DNA of 64,000 nt from Phascolarctobacterium sp. (lineage in GTDB: Bacteria > Bacillota > Negativicutes > Acidaminococcales > Acidaminococcaceae): the NCBI GenBank assembly GCA_004558595.1, contig SFCN01000001.1, forward strand, positions 13,040 through 77,039, in the 5' to 3' direction. A program made the position numbers and the translations under genes. Position 1 is the first letter of the stretch; the number at the start of each line of letters is the position of its first letter. This document shows positions 46,241-56,531 of the stretch, one piece after another. The notes under the pieces are model-generated. The model saw only the letters and a list, made by a program, of their open reading frames with translations, ran no database searches and was not told the origin of the DNA.

Positions 46241-47437
46241 CTACTTATGTAATATACCTTCCAGCATTCTAATCGCCCTAACATTAGGCAAAACATCGTG
46301 CACACGCACCAGCTGCGCCCCCGCGTACACAGCCTGTAAGCTAGTGGCGATAGTCCCCTCTAAACGCTCCTCCGCTGGCACCCCACCCAGCACCGCACCA
46401 ATGGTGCTCTTGCGGGACGCCGCCAGCAGCACCGGGTAACCAAAGCTGGTCAAAACGTGCAAATCACGCATTAAACGCAGATTTTGCTCCACATTTTTAG
46501 CAAAGCCAATGCCCGGGTCTAAGATAATCTTATCCTTGCCCACGCCCTGCTCACGCAGGAGCTGGGCCCGCTCAGCCAAATATACCGCAACCTCCTGAAC
46601 CACATCCTGGTATTGGCAATTCTGCTGCATATTCTTGGGCGTCCCTCGCATATGCATAAGGATAATCGGCGCCTTAGTACGCACTGCCACCTCCAACATA
46701 CGCTCATCAGCCTCCATCGCGCTGATATCATTGATAATATCCGCGCCGGCGTTAATAGCTGCCTCAGCCGTGTCGGCTCTATATGTATCCACTGAAAGCA
46801 CAGCCTCAGGATAAGCCTTACGCAAAGCCTCAAGCACCGGCAGCACACGCCGCCGCTCCTCGTCCCCGTCCACGCTATCGCTACCAGGACGAGTGGACTC
46901 GCCACCGATATCCAGAATTTGCGCCCCCTGCTCCAGCATGAGCCCTGCGCGATTAAGAACATCGTCCAGCTCCGGCACGCGGCTGCCTGCGTAGAAGGAA
47001 TCCGGCGTAATATTTAAAATGCCCATAACGCACATCTTATCATAGGTCAAAACACGACCATCGGCCAGAGTCGTTTGCAGCAGCGGCTTTTGCAAAGCCG
47101 CCGCTATCGCAGCCCCTAATTCCTGAGCTACCTGCTTCAGTCCGAAATATTGCATCAGCTCCAGCTTTTTGAGCAGCAGCTTGTACTGCTTAAGCGTACC
47201 TAAAAGCAGCACATCCACATACTTATCACTATTGACGATGCAGCCCGTGGGCACCACAGCATCCCCACCGGCCGCCAGCATCTCCTGCTTTAAAATATTA
47301 GCTGCCGGAGTACGTACTCCTAGCAGCTTATAGGGAATAATTTGCGCCTTATGAGCGAAAATAGGCAGACTGCCGGGATGAGCGCCAATGCTAGCCATAG
47401 CCTCCCCTAGCAGCTCTTGATTAATCTTCAATAACAT
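46241..47437 (-). CDS. folP: Dihydropteroate synthase with N-terminal extension
   Basis: FolP joins 6-hydroxymethylpterin pyrophosphate to p-aminobenzoate. The catalytic barrel (about 130-398) has VMGILNITPDSFYAGSR, GAQILDIGGESTRPGSD, LSVDTYRADTAEAAINAGADIINDISA and LAASRKSTIGAVLG. An extra 125-residue N-terminal domain (about 1-125) gives a 398-residue total, as in long-form Negativicutes/Clostridia enzymes; its role is unclear. ATG at 47437 inside the end of folE2 (17-base overlap). Confidence 0.92.
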   Translation of the reverse strand: MLLKINQELLGEAMASIGAHPGSLPIFAHKAQIIPYKLLGVRTPAANILKQEMLAAGGDAVVPTGCIVNSDKYVDVLLLGTLKQYKLLLKKLELMQYFGLKQVAQELGAAIAAALQKPLLQTTLADGRVLTYDKMCVMGILNITPDSFYAGSRVPELDDVLNRAGLMLEQGAQILDIGGESTRPGSDSVDGDEERRRVLPVLEALRKAYPEAVLSVDTYRADTAEAAINAGADIINDISAMEADERMLEVAVRTKAPIILMHMRGTPKNMQQNCQYQDVVQEVAVYLAERAQLLREQGVGKDKIILDPGIGFAKNVEQNLRLMRDLHVLTSFGYPVLLAASRKSTIGAVLGGVPAEERLEGTIATSLQAVYAGAQLVRVHDVLPNVRAIRMLEGILHK

Positions 47438-48203
47438 TTTCGTCACTCTTTTCTACTACGGCAAAGGCGTTGTGATTATGAATACTCTCCACGCTTTCTA
47501 CCTCAGCGCGATACCAAGTAATGCGCTGATCCGCCTCTAAACGCAGAGCAATCTCCCGCACTGCATCCTCCACAAAGCGAGGATTCTCATAGGCATGCTC
47601 TGTAACATATTTTTCGTCCGGACGCTTCAAAAGCCCATACACAGGCGCGCTAGCCGCCGCATCAGCAAGCTCCGCCAGCTCCTCAAGCCACACCAGCTCA
47701 TTGGCTTCTATCTCAATTTTGGCCCAAGCCCTTTGATTATGAGCCCCATAATCGCTGATTTCCTTGGAGCAGGGACACAGGGTCTGCATGGGCACTACGG
47801 CCTTAATCTTTAGCTTAAAGCTATCGCCCTTTTCCGCCTTATACACGCAATCGATATCCATGGGAGCGGTCATACCGCTAACCGGTGCAGTTTTCGTAAT
47901 GAAATAGGGGAATTCCAGCTGCAAAAAGGCCTTTTCAGCCTGCAAATGCTCCTTCAGCTTATCCAAAATCCCTTCAATTTCCCCAAGACCCACAGGACCC
48001 AGCTGGCGCATACACTCCACAAAACGGCTCATATGGGTACCACGCATGTCGTGAGGCAAATCCACAGCCAAAAGCACCCGAGCCACGCTATGTTGGGTGC
48101 CCCGCTCCCGATCTCGCAGCTCGATGGGCCAGCGCAAATCCTTAATTCCCACATGCTTCAAGGGAATACGACGCAAATCCTTTTCACTCTGTACGTCCTT
48201 CAA
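47421..48203 (-). CDS. folE2: GTP cyclohydrolase FolE2 (type IB)
   Basis: FolE2 makes dihydroneopterin triphosphate from GTP, the first step of both folate and queuosine synthesis, and can use metals other than zinc. Recognised by GIKDLRWPIELRDRERGTQHSVA, HMSRFVECMRQ, the VPMQTLCPCSKEISDYGAHNQR catalytic segment and NPRFVEDAVREIALRL. I place the start at TTG 48203, five bases after GAGGTGA, since the upstream coding reading overlaps queD. 260 residues, the usual size. Confidence 0.92.
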   Translation of the reverse strand: MKDVQSEKDLRRIPLKHVGIKDLRWPIELRDRERGTQHSVARVLLAVDLPHDMRGTHMSRFVECMRQLGPVGLGEIEGILDKLKEHLQAEKAFLQLEFPYFITKTAPVSGMTAPMDIDCVYKAEKGDSFKLKIKAVVPMQTLCPCSKEISDYGAHNQRAWAKIEIEANELVWLEELAELADAAASAPVYGLLKRPDEKYVTEHAYENPRFVEDAVREIALRLEADQRITWYRAEVESVESIHNHNAFAVVEKSDENVIED

Positions 48204-48204
48204 C

Positions 48205-48561
48205 TCACTCACCTCGATATACGCAGCCACTGGTGCGTGTTTCCCAAACCTCCACCTCATACAAATGGTAGTGGTCACTCTCTAGTAGCTTTTCCAGCTT
48301 CCGCCACACCCATACGCTGATGTTTTCAGCAGAGGGCACGGGTAGCACATCGTTTAAGCAAGCATGATCCAGATGCGCCAGCACCTCCTGCTTGACCAAA
48401 TTCTTCAGCTTAATAAAATCAATAACCATACCCTCGTGGTCAGGCGTACCTTCCACCTTCACCACCAGCTTATAGGTATGTCCGTGCAAATGCTCGCACT
48501 TGCCATTGTAAGCCGGCAAATAATGAGCCGCATCGAAATCAAACTCTTTAATAATAATCAT
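48205..48561 (-). CDS. queD: 6-carboxytetrahydropterin synthase QueD
   Basis: QueD converts dihydroneopterin triphosphate (from FolE2) to 6-carboxytetrahydropterin in queuosine synthesis. It has the zinc His ligands in DFDAAHYLPAYNGKCEHLHGHTYKL and the catalytic Cys (KCEHLHGH), and LDHACLNDVLPVPSAENISVWVW. 118 residues, typical. Adjacent to folE2, linking GTP cyclohydrolase activity to queuosine; its ATG overlaps the trmL stop by four bases. Confidence 0.95.
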   Translation of the reverse strand: MIIIKEFDFDAAHYLPAYNGKCEHLHGHTYKLVVKVEGTPDHEGMVIDFIKLKNLVKQEVLAHLDHACLNDVLPVPSAENISVWVWRKLEKLLESDHYHLYEVEVWETRTSGCVYRGE

Positions 48562-49040
48562 TTATATTCCCCTCCATACAGCGTTAGCCCGGCAAAATTA
48601 TCCACCTGACGCAACGCTTCATAGGCCACAATGGCCACAGAATTGGATAAATTCAGAGAGCGAGCTTCCTCAATCATGGGTATGCGCACGCAGGAGTCCG
48701 CATATTCCAGACGCAGCTTTTCCGGAAGGCCCGCTGTTTCCTTACCAAAAATCAAAAGGCTGTCCGCATCATACTTTACATCGGCGTAGGATTTATGAGC
48801 CTTAGTGGTCAAGAGAAATTTGGAATTATCCTTATACTTTTCTAAAACCTCGTATACGCTGTCATAATAATGAATATCCACTAAATGCCAATAATCCAAT
48901 CCGGCACGCTTTAAATATTTATCCTCCACAGAAAAGCCCAGTGGCCGGACCAAATGCAAATGACAGCCGGTGGCGGCGCATAAGCGAGCGATATTGCCTG
49001 TATTTCCTGGAATTTCAGGTTCAACCAATACTATATGCAT
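48558..49040 (-). CDS. trmL: tRNA (cytidine/uridine-34 2'-O)-methyltransferase TrmL
   Basis: A 160-residue SPOUT methyltransferase. Motifs: VEPEIPGNTGNIARLCAATGCHLHLVRPLGF, LLIFGKETAGLPEKL and the SAM-knot IPMIEEARSLNLSNSVAIVAYEALRQ. TrmL methylates the wobble nucleotide 34 of tRNA-Leu species. One base overlap with the glucosaminidase gene stop. Confidence 0.94.
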   Translation of the reverse strand: MHIVLVEPEIPGNTGNIARLCAATGCHLHLVRPLGFSVEDKYLKRAGLDYWHLVDIHYYDSVYEVLEKYKDNSKFLLTTKAHKSYADVKYDADSLLIFGKETAGLPEKLRLEYADSCVRIPMIEEARSLNLSNSVAIVAYEALRQVDNFAGLTLYGGEYK

Positions 49041-49945
49041 TATTTTTTCTCCTTTAAAACTTCCTCAACACGCTGACGCATGCTTTTCTTCTTTTGCTCT
49101 TTTTTAGTGTCTTTTTTCTTATCAGACTCTAGCTTTTTATCCTTTTTCTTCTCTAAGCCGCCGGGCATAGCCAACATTTTTTGATAAGTGGCCATGATTT
49201 TTTCGCAATAAAGAGAACCCATGGCCCAGGTACCGTTGAGACCGTACCAAGTATCCACCATACCTCGTTCCATGCGAATATTATGAGCCAGCTCATAACG
49301 AGGATCCACAATGGCTGTTTTGGGACGCTTCTTTTGAGTATAAGCCAAAAGGTGTTGGATGTGTGCACGCACGCCCAGCTCCGGTGTTTTGAAGGTCGCG
49401 CCCTTCACACCGCCGCCCGTAGTGCCCAAGCCACAGAAATTATTTTGGTTGTGGTGCACGTCACCGCCATAGGCGTAGGTACCAGTTTCGACTAAAGATT
49501 GGGCCAGAGCCAAATCGGGGCGCACGCCTTCGCGCTCGGCCTCCTGCCAATATAAGTCCACCAGTTTCTCCACACTGCAGGCCAAGCGCACCTTAGGATT
49601 ATTTTGCTTAATCAAGGCCACAGCCTGCTTCTTGCTAGCCTCGGCCTCCCCAAAAATACTGATACTCTTATAGTCAGCAGGCAGCTCCGTGCCTAAAAAA
49701 TAGCTCTTGCCATCCTTTTCTACCAGCATACTGCTTTGAGCATTCTGCTTCGTGGCAGTTTTAGCTGTGGCTTTAGGAACAGTCTTAGAACCACTCTTGG
49801 GATTAATCTTAATAATCTTTGGACTAGTACTTACCACATATTTTTTACTTGGGGGAGTAATCTTTTTCACAGCTGCCTCAGTCAAGCTGGCACTTACCAA
49901 TACGCCCAACGCCAGACCTAGAGCAGTCATAGCTTTATAATTCAT
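49040..49945 (-). CDS. Exported glucosaminidase-domain protein
   Basis: A 301-residue protein with a signal peptide (1-25), a linker rich in Lys, Thr, Ser (25-75), a glucosaminidase-type core (about 120-250; YWQEAEREGVRPDLALAQSLVETGTYAYGGDV with the catalytic Glu, NNFCGLGTTGGG, KTPELGVRAHIQHLLAY) and a Lys-rich tail of about 40 residues ending KEKK. Likely cuts N-acetylglucosamine linkages in peptidoglycan; the basic tail may bind the wall. Confidence 0.85.
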   Translation of the reverse strand: MNYKAMTALGLALGVLVSASLTEAAVKKITPPSKKYVVSTSPKIIKINPKSGSKTVPKATAKTATKQNAQSSMLVEKDGKSYFLGTELPADYKSISIFGEAEASKKQAVALIKQNNPKVRLACSVEKLVDLYWQEAEREGVRPDLALAQSLVETGTYAYGGDVHHNQNNFCGLGTTGGGVKGATFKTPELGVRAHIQHLLAYTQKKRPKTAIVDPRYELAHNIRMERGMVDTWYGLNGTWAMGSLYCEKIMATYQKMLAMPGGLEKKKDKKLESDKKKDTKKEQKKKSMRQRVEEVLKEKK

Positions 49946-50043
49946 GCATGCAGCTCCATTCCGTGTTCAACACAATCTATAGCTACAATTTTACCCCATA
50001 ACCCAAGTTCTTGTAAAGTTTTTCCCACTATTCTTCTAGATAA

Positions 50044-50072
50044 TTCACAAAGACGTATTTTTCTAGTATAAT
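50044..50072 (+). promoter_or_regulatory. Promoter of the UPF0173 gene
   Basis: TTCACA (50044-50049), 17 bases, TATAAT (50067-50072). Confidence 0.65.
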
Positions 50073-50124
50073 AGGAAGTAAGAAAAGGACGGACAGCTTG
50101 CCGTCAGCAAAAGGAGGAACGCTT

Positions 50125-50796
50125 ATGACCGCTAAATTCCATTACATTAACCATGCTTGCTTTGTAGTCGCTAAAAACGACTCTGCCATTATTTTCGACC
50201 CCTATTTGGATGGTAATCCTGAAGGCTTAACCGCTGACGATATTAAGGTAGATTACATTTTCATCAGCCATGCCCATTTCGACCATCTGGGTAGCGCCTT
50301 TGAAATCGCTAAAAAATGCGATGCTACCATTATTACCACTGCAGAAATTGCCGGTATGGCCGGTGAAGCCGGCTGTAAGGCTCACGCTATGCATCTTGGC
50401 GGCACCTATATGTTCCCCTTCGGCAAGGTACGCGTAACTCTAGCCTTCCATGGCTCCGGCGTGGCCGGCGGCCACGCCTGTGGCTTCGTAGTCGATTTTT
50501 ACGGCACCAAACTGTACTTCGCCGGTGACACTGCTCTCTTCAGCGACATGCAGCTGCTGCCCAAGCTGGATCCCTTTGACTATGCTGTACTGCCCATCGG
50601 TGGCAACTTCACCATGGATCCCAAGGATGCTGCCATTGCCGCCGACTTCTTAAAAGCTCCCACCGTTATCCCCATCCATTACAACACTTGGCCTCCCATC
50701 GCTCAGGACGTAAATGCTTACAAGGCCGACGTAGAAGCTACCACCTCTAGCAAGGTTTTAATCGTTAAACCCGGCGAGGTTGTGGATTTAGCTTAA
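50125..50796 (+). CDS. Metal-dependent hydrolase, UPF0173 (UlaG-like) family
   Basis: A 223-residue metallo-beta-lactamase-fold protein: FISHAHFDHLGSAF (HxHxDH), HGSGVAGGHACGFVV, GDTALFSDM and PIHYNTWPPI. Start 50125 is supported by AAAAGGAGGAACGCTT; the upstream ATG would add nine residues. The family includes UlaG lactonases; substrate unknown. Single gene. Confidence 0.9.
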   Translation: MTAKFHYINHACFVVAKNDSAIIFDPYLDGNPEGLTADDIKVDYIFISHAHFDHLGSAFEIAKKCDATIITTAEIAGMAGEAGCKAHAMHLGGTYMFPFGKVRVTLAFHGSGVAGGHACGFVVDFYGTKLYFAGDTALFSDMQLLPKLDPFDYAVLPIGGNFTMDPKDAAIAADFLKAPTVIPIHYNTWPPIAQDVNAYKADVEATTSSKVLIVKPGEVVDLA

Positions 50797-50859
50797 GCTT
50801 GTAACATAGCATAACACGAAAAGACTAAAAGCTTAAACCAATTACAAACATAAGGTATG

Positions 50860-50896
50860 AAAAAGGGCGTCGCCTCCGCGACGCCCTAATTTTTTA
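50860..50896. terminator. Bidirectional terminator
   Basis: AGGGCGTCGC-CTCC-GCGACGCCCT with T-rich tail on the plus side and TTTTTC on the minus side, serving the hydrolase and the convergent secreted-protein gene. Confidence 0.92.
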
Positions 50897-50922
50897 CTCA
50901 TTAAGCTATAGCGTATAAATGC

Positions 50923-51501
50923 TTATGCTCCGATAATAGGTCTGCCCTCCATGGTATTGACGATTTTCGACAGCTCCCATTTTATAGTCTCCTCAGGATG
51001 CTCCACATTACCAATTTCCCGAACATTGCGTTCCCTGAGCTTCTTCTTCAGCAGCTTATCCCCATCCTTTTTATAGACGAATAAGTCAGCGCAGGCAGAG
51101 GTCTTCACATAGGTATCAGCATTATCCCTGAAAATACCACTGTTAACGATGTACTCGTCCAGCTCGTAAATACGAGCTACAACCAGCACATCCACCTTGC
51201 TCTTTTCTGCCAAGGCCTTTAGGCTGGCCTGATCAAGCTTAGCACCGGTACGCACTGCGTCGCTTACCAGCTCCTGAGGCGCTCCCCCATCGATGATCTG
51301 GTAATACGGAAAATGATAAGCCCATTTCACTACCTGTCTCCAGGTCTTGTAAACAGACCCGTTTACATCCCCATCCTGGTCGATTACTACAAAGCCCACC
51401 GGACGCTCAGGAAATTCTGCTCGCGCCTCCTGAGGCAACACGGTTACCGCCATAGCCAGCACCATCAATAAACAGCCCAAAAAATGCATTAGCTTTTTCA
51501 T
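50923..51501 (-). CDS. Secreted protein of unknown function
   Basis: A 192-residue protein with a signal peptide (1-28, ending EARA) after AAAGGTGG. The mature part contains VGFVVIDQDGDVNGSVYKTWRQVVKWAYHFPYYQIIDGG and VDVLVVARIYELDEYIV, somewhat like small outer-membrane-associated lipoprotein partners, but I recognise no family. No Cys lipobox. Single gene upstream of a bidirectional terminator. Confidence 0.6.
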   Translation of the reverse strand: MKKLMHFLGCLLMVLAMAVTVLPQEARAEFPERPVGFVVIDQDGDVNGSVYKTWRQVVKWAYHFPYYQIIDGGAPQELVSDAVRTGAKLDQASLKALAEKSKVDVLVVARIYELDEYIVNSGIFRDNADTYVKTSACADLFVYKKDGDKLLKKKLRERNVREIGNVEHPEETIKWELSKIVNTMEGRPIIGA

Positions 51502-51594
51502 ATTCTTACCACCTTTCATAACAGAGTCGCTCTGTTCCTAAGTAAAAACTACTCAAGCCAAAAAGCAAAGGGGCTTAAGCTTTAGCAAAACAAA

Positions 51595-52383
51595 TTATCT
51601 TCTCAAGCGCTCCACCGCACCGCGCACGATAGCGATTTGGTACTGCAAGGCTTGGTCATAAAGCTCCTTGGGCACAATGGCTTCGCCCTCCGTGCGCTTG
51701 GCTACCACGCCGCACACGGCGCCCGCTTTAATGCCCAAGGCTTGACAAGTCACAAATAGAGCCGAGGTTTCCATTTCATAGTTCAAAGCTCCCAGGCGCC
51801 GCCATTGAGCCATGGTCCCTTGAAAAGCCAGAGGCACATAGCCCGTGAAGCTATCATAACGCTCCTGACCGGGCCAAAAGGTGTCGCTAGACACCGCAAT
51901 GCCCACATGATAGGGAGCGCCGCAGCTTTTGGCAGCCTCGATAAGGGCTCCCGTCACCGTAAAGCTAGCCACAGCGGGAAAGTTCCCAGGCGCGTAGTGA
52001 TGAGAAGTGCCATCTAAGCGCACGGACGCCTTATTAATGATCACCTCGCCAGGATTAATATGCTCTTGAATGGTGCCGGTGGTACCCACGCGAATCACTT
52101 GCGTGATCCCCATGCGTGCCAATTCCTCCAAACAAATAGCCACAGAGGGACCGCCCATGCCTGTGGAGCATACTAGCACGGGCTGCCCACTGATGTGTGT
52201 CAGCCAGCTTGTATATTCACGATGGCAGGCGATGAAGCTGGGCTCCGTGCCCAGCTGCCTTGCCAAAGGCTCCACCCTGCCCGGGTCCCCGGGCAGCACT
52301 GCTATGGTAGCGCCAGCGAGAGCCTCCTTAGCAAAGCCCACATGGTACAAAACCTCATTTTCACTTGCGTAATGCTTTTCCAT
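51595..52383 (-). CDS. Uridine phosphorylase-like nucleoside phosphorylase
   Basis: A 262-residue PNP/UDP family enzyme: VLPGDPGRVEPLA, LVCSTGMGGPSVAICLEELA, GITQVIRVGTTGTIQ, and ALNYEMETSALFVTCQALGIKAGAVCGVVAKR (catalytic/ribose-binding Glu region). It cleaves nucleosides to base plus ribose-1-phosphate. It follows deoB by 13 bases, and DeoB converts the sugar-1-phosphate to the 5-phosphate. Confidence 0.9.
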   Translation of the reverse strand: MEKHYASENEVLYHVGFAKEALAGATIAVLPGDPGRVEPLARQLGTEPSFIACHREYTSWLTHISGQPVLVCSTGMGGPSVAICLEELARMGITQVIRVGTTGTIQEHINPGEVIINKASVRLDGTSHHYAPGNFPAVASFTVTGALIEAAKSCGAPYHVGIAVSSDTFWPGQERYDSFTGYVPLAFQGTMAQWRRLGALNYEMETSALFVTCQALGIKAGAVCGVVAKRTEGEAIVPKELYDQALQYQIAIVRGAVERLRR

Positions 52384-52396
52384 CGGAGTCGCCTCC

Positions 52397-53644
52397 TTAT
52401 TTATCCTCGCTTAGTTCCAAGTCCACATAAGCCGCCGGCATGCCCGTAAAAGTAGGCTCAATACCCATATAGTCGGCAATAGTGCGCCCAATATCCGCAA
52501 AAGTAGTCATGGGCTCCAGCTGCGCTTTTTTCACATCAGCGCCGCTAAAGAGCACAGGAATCTTCTCACGAGTGTGGTCCGTGCCGGTCCAGGACGGATC
52601 ATTACCGTGGTCCGCCGTAATCAGCAGCAAATCATCTTCATTGAGTAAAGAAGTAATTTCCGGCAAACGGCTATCAAAATACTCCAAAGCTTCGCCATAG
52701 CCCTGAATATCTCGACGATGGCCGTAGCTAGAATCAAAATCTACGAAATTAGTAAAGACGATGGATTTATCTGGTGCGTTCTTAACAGCCTCAATAGTAG
52801 CGTCCACCAGCTTATCCAAGCCACCGGCGGCATAATGCTTAGTAATACCCCGATGAGCGAATATATCAGCAATCTTTCCCACAGCATACACGCTACCCCC
52901 TGCAGCCACCATTTTATCCAAAAGGGTAGCTTCCGGAGCCGGCACGGCGTAGTCGTGCCGGTTGGTAGTGCGGCTAAAATCCGCTGCACAGCTTCCCACA
53001 AAGGGACGAGCGATAACACGGGCGATATTATAGGGCTGCACTAGCTTGTAGGCCAGCTTGCACAAATCGTAGAGACGCTCTAGGCCGAAGGCTTCCTCGT
53101 GGGCTGCAATCTGCAGCACACTATCCGCAGAAGTATAGATAATGGGCTTGCCAGTCGCAACATGCTCCTCGCCCAGCTCCTTGATTATCTCCGTTCCGGA
53201 GGCGTGGCATTCGCCCAGAACCCCCGGCAAATTACCTTCCTGAATGAGCTTTTGCACCAGCTCCTTAGGGAAGCACTGAGGTTTGTTGGGGAAATAGCCC
53301 CAATCAAAATCCACCGGCACCCCTGCGATTTCCCAATGTCCGCTCAGGGTATCCTTGCCCCGGCTTACCTCTTGGGCATAGGTATAAGCGCCTATGCTGT
53401 GCTCGGCGCCCAAGGAAGCAGGCAAGGCACAGCCCCTGCTCAGCTCAGACGCCTTGGCCAGCCCACGGGCTGCCAAATTAGGCAGATGCAGGGGCATTGC
53501 CTTGCCTGCTGCGTCCTTGCGATTTTCGGCAAACCATGCGCAAATATGCCCTAGGGTATCGGCTCCCTTATCGCCATATTTCTCAGCATCGTGGGCATAG
53601 CCAATACCGAAAGAATCCATTAATAGTATAATTGTTCTAGACAT
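52397..53644 (-). CDS. deoB: Phosphopentomutase DeoB
   Basis: A 415-residue alkaline-phosphatase-superfamily mutase interconverting (deoxy)ribose 1- and 5-phosphates. [26 protein letters not shown] carries metal and phospho-acceptor residues (Thr in ADTLG), [15 protein letters not shown], and [24 protein letters not shown] the other metal ligands. Operon with the phosphorylase: nucleoside salvage/catabolism. Confidence 0.95.
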   Translation of the reverse strand: MSRTIILLMDSFGIGYAHDAEKYGDKGADTLGHICAWFAENRKDAAGKAMPLHLPNLAARGLAKASELSRGCALPASLGAEHSIGAYTYAQEVSRGKDTLSGHWEIAGVPVDFDWGYFPNKPQCFPKELVQKLIQEGNLPGVLGECHASGTEIIKELGEEHVATGKPIIYTSADSVLQIAAHEEAFGLERLYDLCKLAYKLVQPYNIARVIARPFVGSCAADFSRTTNRHDYAVPAPEATLLDKMVAAGGSVYAVGKIADIFAHRGITKHYAAGGLDKLVDATIEAVKNAPDKSIVFTNFVDFDSSYGHRRDIQGYGEALEYFDSRLPEITSLLNEDDLLLITADHGNDPSWTGTDHTREKIPVLFSGADVKKAQLEPMTTFADIGRTIADYMGIEPTFTGMPAAYVDLELSEDK

Positions 53645-53664
53645 AGTATCACCTACCTGTCTTT

Positions 53665-54303
53665 TTAAAAGCCTAAGTTTTCTCCTACCAAAACAATTTT
53701 AATTCTTTCCTTTACTCTGCTAATTCTAGTAATAACCACTTGGCAGCAGATAGAATCAGGGGACATGCAGTCAGCGCAGGTGCCCAGCTTAGCACAGGGT
53801 GTACCCAGTCCTGCAAAGCGAGCAGCATTTATAGGAGCAGCTACGTGGCGTGCTCTATCAATAGCGCCCTCCAGAGTGCCGGCCACCTTATTCATGCCCA
53901 CAATCATCACAACCTGCTTGGGTCCAAAAATCATAGCAGCCACGCGATTGCCATTGCCGTCTATATTTACCAGCTGGCCATCCTTACTAATAGCATTGCT
54001 GCTCATAAGGTAGGTATCGCACAAAAGGGCGTTACGCATCAGCTCCTGCTTTTCTTCAGGAGTTTCAGCGATTTCCCGATCAATCACAGGATTACGCTTT
54101 TTAATAGCGTCCAACAGGCCTACTTCCTTGATAGAAACGCTACCGCCCCATGCTACCACATCGGTCTCAGGAATCAGCTCCAATGCCTTAGCCACTGCCT
54201 CCTCCTTAGTAGCACAATAATAAGCAGCCATGCCACGCTTATTCAAATTCTTAATCAAAGTCTCGCCTAAAATTTTATTGCGCAATACTTCTGCTTGCTC
54301 CAT
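53665..54303 (-). CDS. LUD-domain protein (LutC/DUF1121-like)
   Basis: A 212-residue single LUD domain: [52 protein letters not shown], and a Cys-rich end [22 protein letters not shown], which likely binds a metal or Fe-S cluster. LUD proteins occur in lactate utilisation (LutB/C) but the stand-alone form is of unknown role. Confidence 0.85.
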   Translation of the reverse strand: MEQAEVLRNKILGETLIKNLNKRGMAAYYCATKEEAVAKALELIPETDVVAWGGSVSIKEVGLLDAIKKRNPVIDREIAETPEEKQELMRNALLCDTYLMSSNAISKDGQLVNIDGNGNRVAAMIFGPKQVVMIVGMNKVAGTLEGAIDRARHVAAPINAARFAGLGTPCAKLGTCADCMSPDSICCQVVITRISRVKERIKIVLVGENLGF

Positions 54304-54410
54304 TATTCTAGCCTCACTTTTATGGGTAACTACAAGTTACCGAAAAGAATGTTCACTTTTATGTTGCCCCTCGAAAATGCGATGGGAAATAAATCTTTGT
54401 CAGTTATTAA

Positions 54411-54989
<579 letters not shown>

Positions 54990-55023
54990 TTATTAATTTA
55001 TTAAAGCTCCTAGGAGCCAAAAT

Positions 55024-55971
55024 CTAATTAAATTGTCCCAAGTGTAAACGAGTAATAATTTTCTGCATATCCTCCGGCAAGGACGCCTCAAACCGCATGC
55101 GCTCACCGGTGCGAGGATGGGTAAATTCTAGAGTCTGAGAATGCAGGGCCTGACCCTTAATGGCGAAGGTAGTTTTCATAGGCGAATACTTAGGGTCCCC
55201 CACCAAGGGATAACCTAGGTACTCCATATGTACACGAATTTGGTGAGTACGCCCGGTGCGCAGCTTACAACGCACCAAAGTGTATTTGCCAAAGCGCTCC
55301 ACAACCTCGTAATCAGTAATAGCCTCTCGGCCATTCTCCTTGACCACCGCCATCTTTTTGCGGTCCACCTTATCCCGTGCAATTTGGGTTTCAATGGTTC
55401 CGCTGTCAGTCTTAATATTTCCTCGTACCACAGCCAGATAGGTGCGACGAGCTGTTTTGGCCTGAATCTGCTGGGACAAGGATAAATGAGCCTCATCGTT
55501 TTTCGCGCAGATCATAATGCCGCTGGTATCCTTATCAAGACGATGCACGATGCCGGGACGAATAACCCCGTTAATACCGGATAAATTCTTGCAGTGATAC
55601 AGTAGCGCGTTGACCAAGGTACCGCTGTAATTTCCTGCCGCGGGATGGACCACCATACCCCGGGCCTTGTTGACCACAATCACATCTTCATCCTCATAAA
55701 TTATATCCAGAGGAATATTTTCCGGCTGAGCGTCCAAGGGCTGGGGCTCCGGCAGGGTAACCACAATCTCGTCCCCGGCCCTCAGCTTATAATTAGCCTT
55801 TAAAACCTTGGCGCCCTTCACTGCACGACCATCCTCCAAGAGCCTTTGCATATTGGAGCGGGTAATGTCCAAAAGTAGCGCCAAGCCCACATCGGCCCGC
55901 TGCCCCGCCTGCTCCTCAGCGATAATCAAGCGTTCTTGTTCTCCTGCCATTCCTTCAGTAATATGCTCCAT
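55024..55971 (-). CDS. rluD: Pseudouridine synthase RluD family
   Basis: An enzyme of about 315 residues: S4 domain (AGQRADVGLALLLDITRSNMQRLLEDG), catalytic Asp in GIVHRLDKDTSGIMICAK, and the TGRTHQIRVHMEYLGYPLVGDPKY end. RluD modifies 23S rRNA helix 69. Start at 55971 (MEHITEGM) or 55950; the 5' end overlaps lspA by about 45 bases. Confidence 0.93.
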   Translation of the reverse strand: MEHITEGMAGEQERLIIAEEQAGQRADVGLALLLDITRSNMQRLLEDGRAVKGAKVLKANYKLRAGDEIVVTLPEPQPLDAQPENIPLDIIYEDEDVIVVNKARGMVVHPAAGNYSGTLVNALLYHCKNLSGINGVIRPGIVHRLDKDTSGIMICAKNDEAHLSLSQQIQAKTARRTYLAVVRGNIKTDSGTIETQIARDKVDRKKMAVVKENGREAITDYEVVERFGKYTLVRCKLRTGRTHQIRVHMEYLGYPLVGDPKYSPMKTTFAIKGQALHSQTLEFTHPRTGERMRFEASLPEDMQKIITRLHLGQFN

Positions 55972-56378
55972 ATAATACAACCCACTCCTACACAAATAGC
56001 AATATCGGCCACATTGAACACAGGCCAAATGCGAAAATCAAAAAAGTCGATGACTAAGCCCTGACGAGCTCTATCAATCAAATTGCCCACAGCTCCGCCA
56101 CCGAAAAGAGCTGCTCCATAGGTGCACCAGGGTCCATATTCGGCAATCTCCCGGCGCATATACCAAATCCCGGTCATAACCGCCAAGGCGATGAGCACGA
56201 AGAGCCATCTACTGCCCTCCAGCATACCAAAGGCCGCGCCCGGGTTCAAAATATAGGTCCAATGAAAAATGTTTTCAATAACAGGCACACTTTCCCCCAC
56301 ATAAAAATGCGCCACCACATAGAGCTTGGTCAGCTGGTCCAAAACAACCACAGCCAAAGCCACTAGCAAATAAACCAT
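55926..56378 (-). CDS. lspA: Lipoprotein signal peptidase LspA
   Basis: A 150-residue membrane aspartyl protease that cuts lipoprotein signal peptides, needed for the lipoprotein in this window. Catalytic Asp residues in GNLIDRARQGLVIDFFDF and NVADIAICVG; four membrane segments. Start 56378 (MVYLLVAL) after AGGAGTG. Overlaps rluD. Confidence 0.95.
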   Translation of the reverse strand: MVYLLVALAVVVLDQLTKLYVVAHFYVGESVPVIENIFHWTYILNPGAAFGMLEGSRWLFVLIALAVMTGIWYMRREIAEYGPWCTYGAALFGGGAVGNLIDRARQGLVIDFFDFRIWPVFNVADIAICVGVGCIIWSILLKEWQENKNA

Positions 56379-56479
56379 GTAACACTCCTGCGCTGGTCGT
56401 ACCAGCATTTTTTAGATATTTATACGAATATATTATACCATACTCTTAGTATAAAAATACAGACTTCACGAAAACTTAA

Positions 56480-56512
56480 TAAAAAACCCTCCACCTTTTT
56501 ACAGATGGAGGA
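56480..56512 (-). terminator. Terminator of the acyl-CoA dehydrogenase gene
   Basis: Minus strand CCTCCA/TGGAGG with a loop of 12 bases, followed by GTTTTTTATT. Confidence 0.82.
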
Positions 56513-56531
56513 TTCATGAACTACACTAATA

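Noticed and set aside
49040..49945. Glucosaminidase as a phage lysin or part of a prophage
   Set aside because: It has a signal peptide and sits in a housekeeping run with trmL and queD; no phage genes are near.
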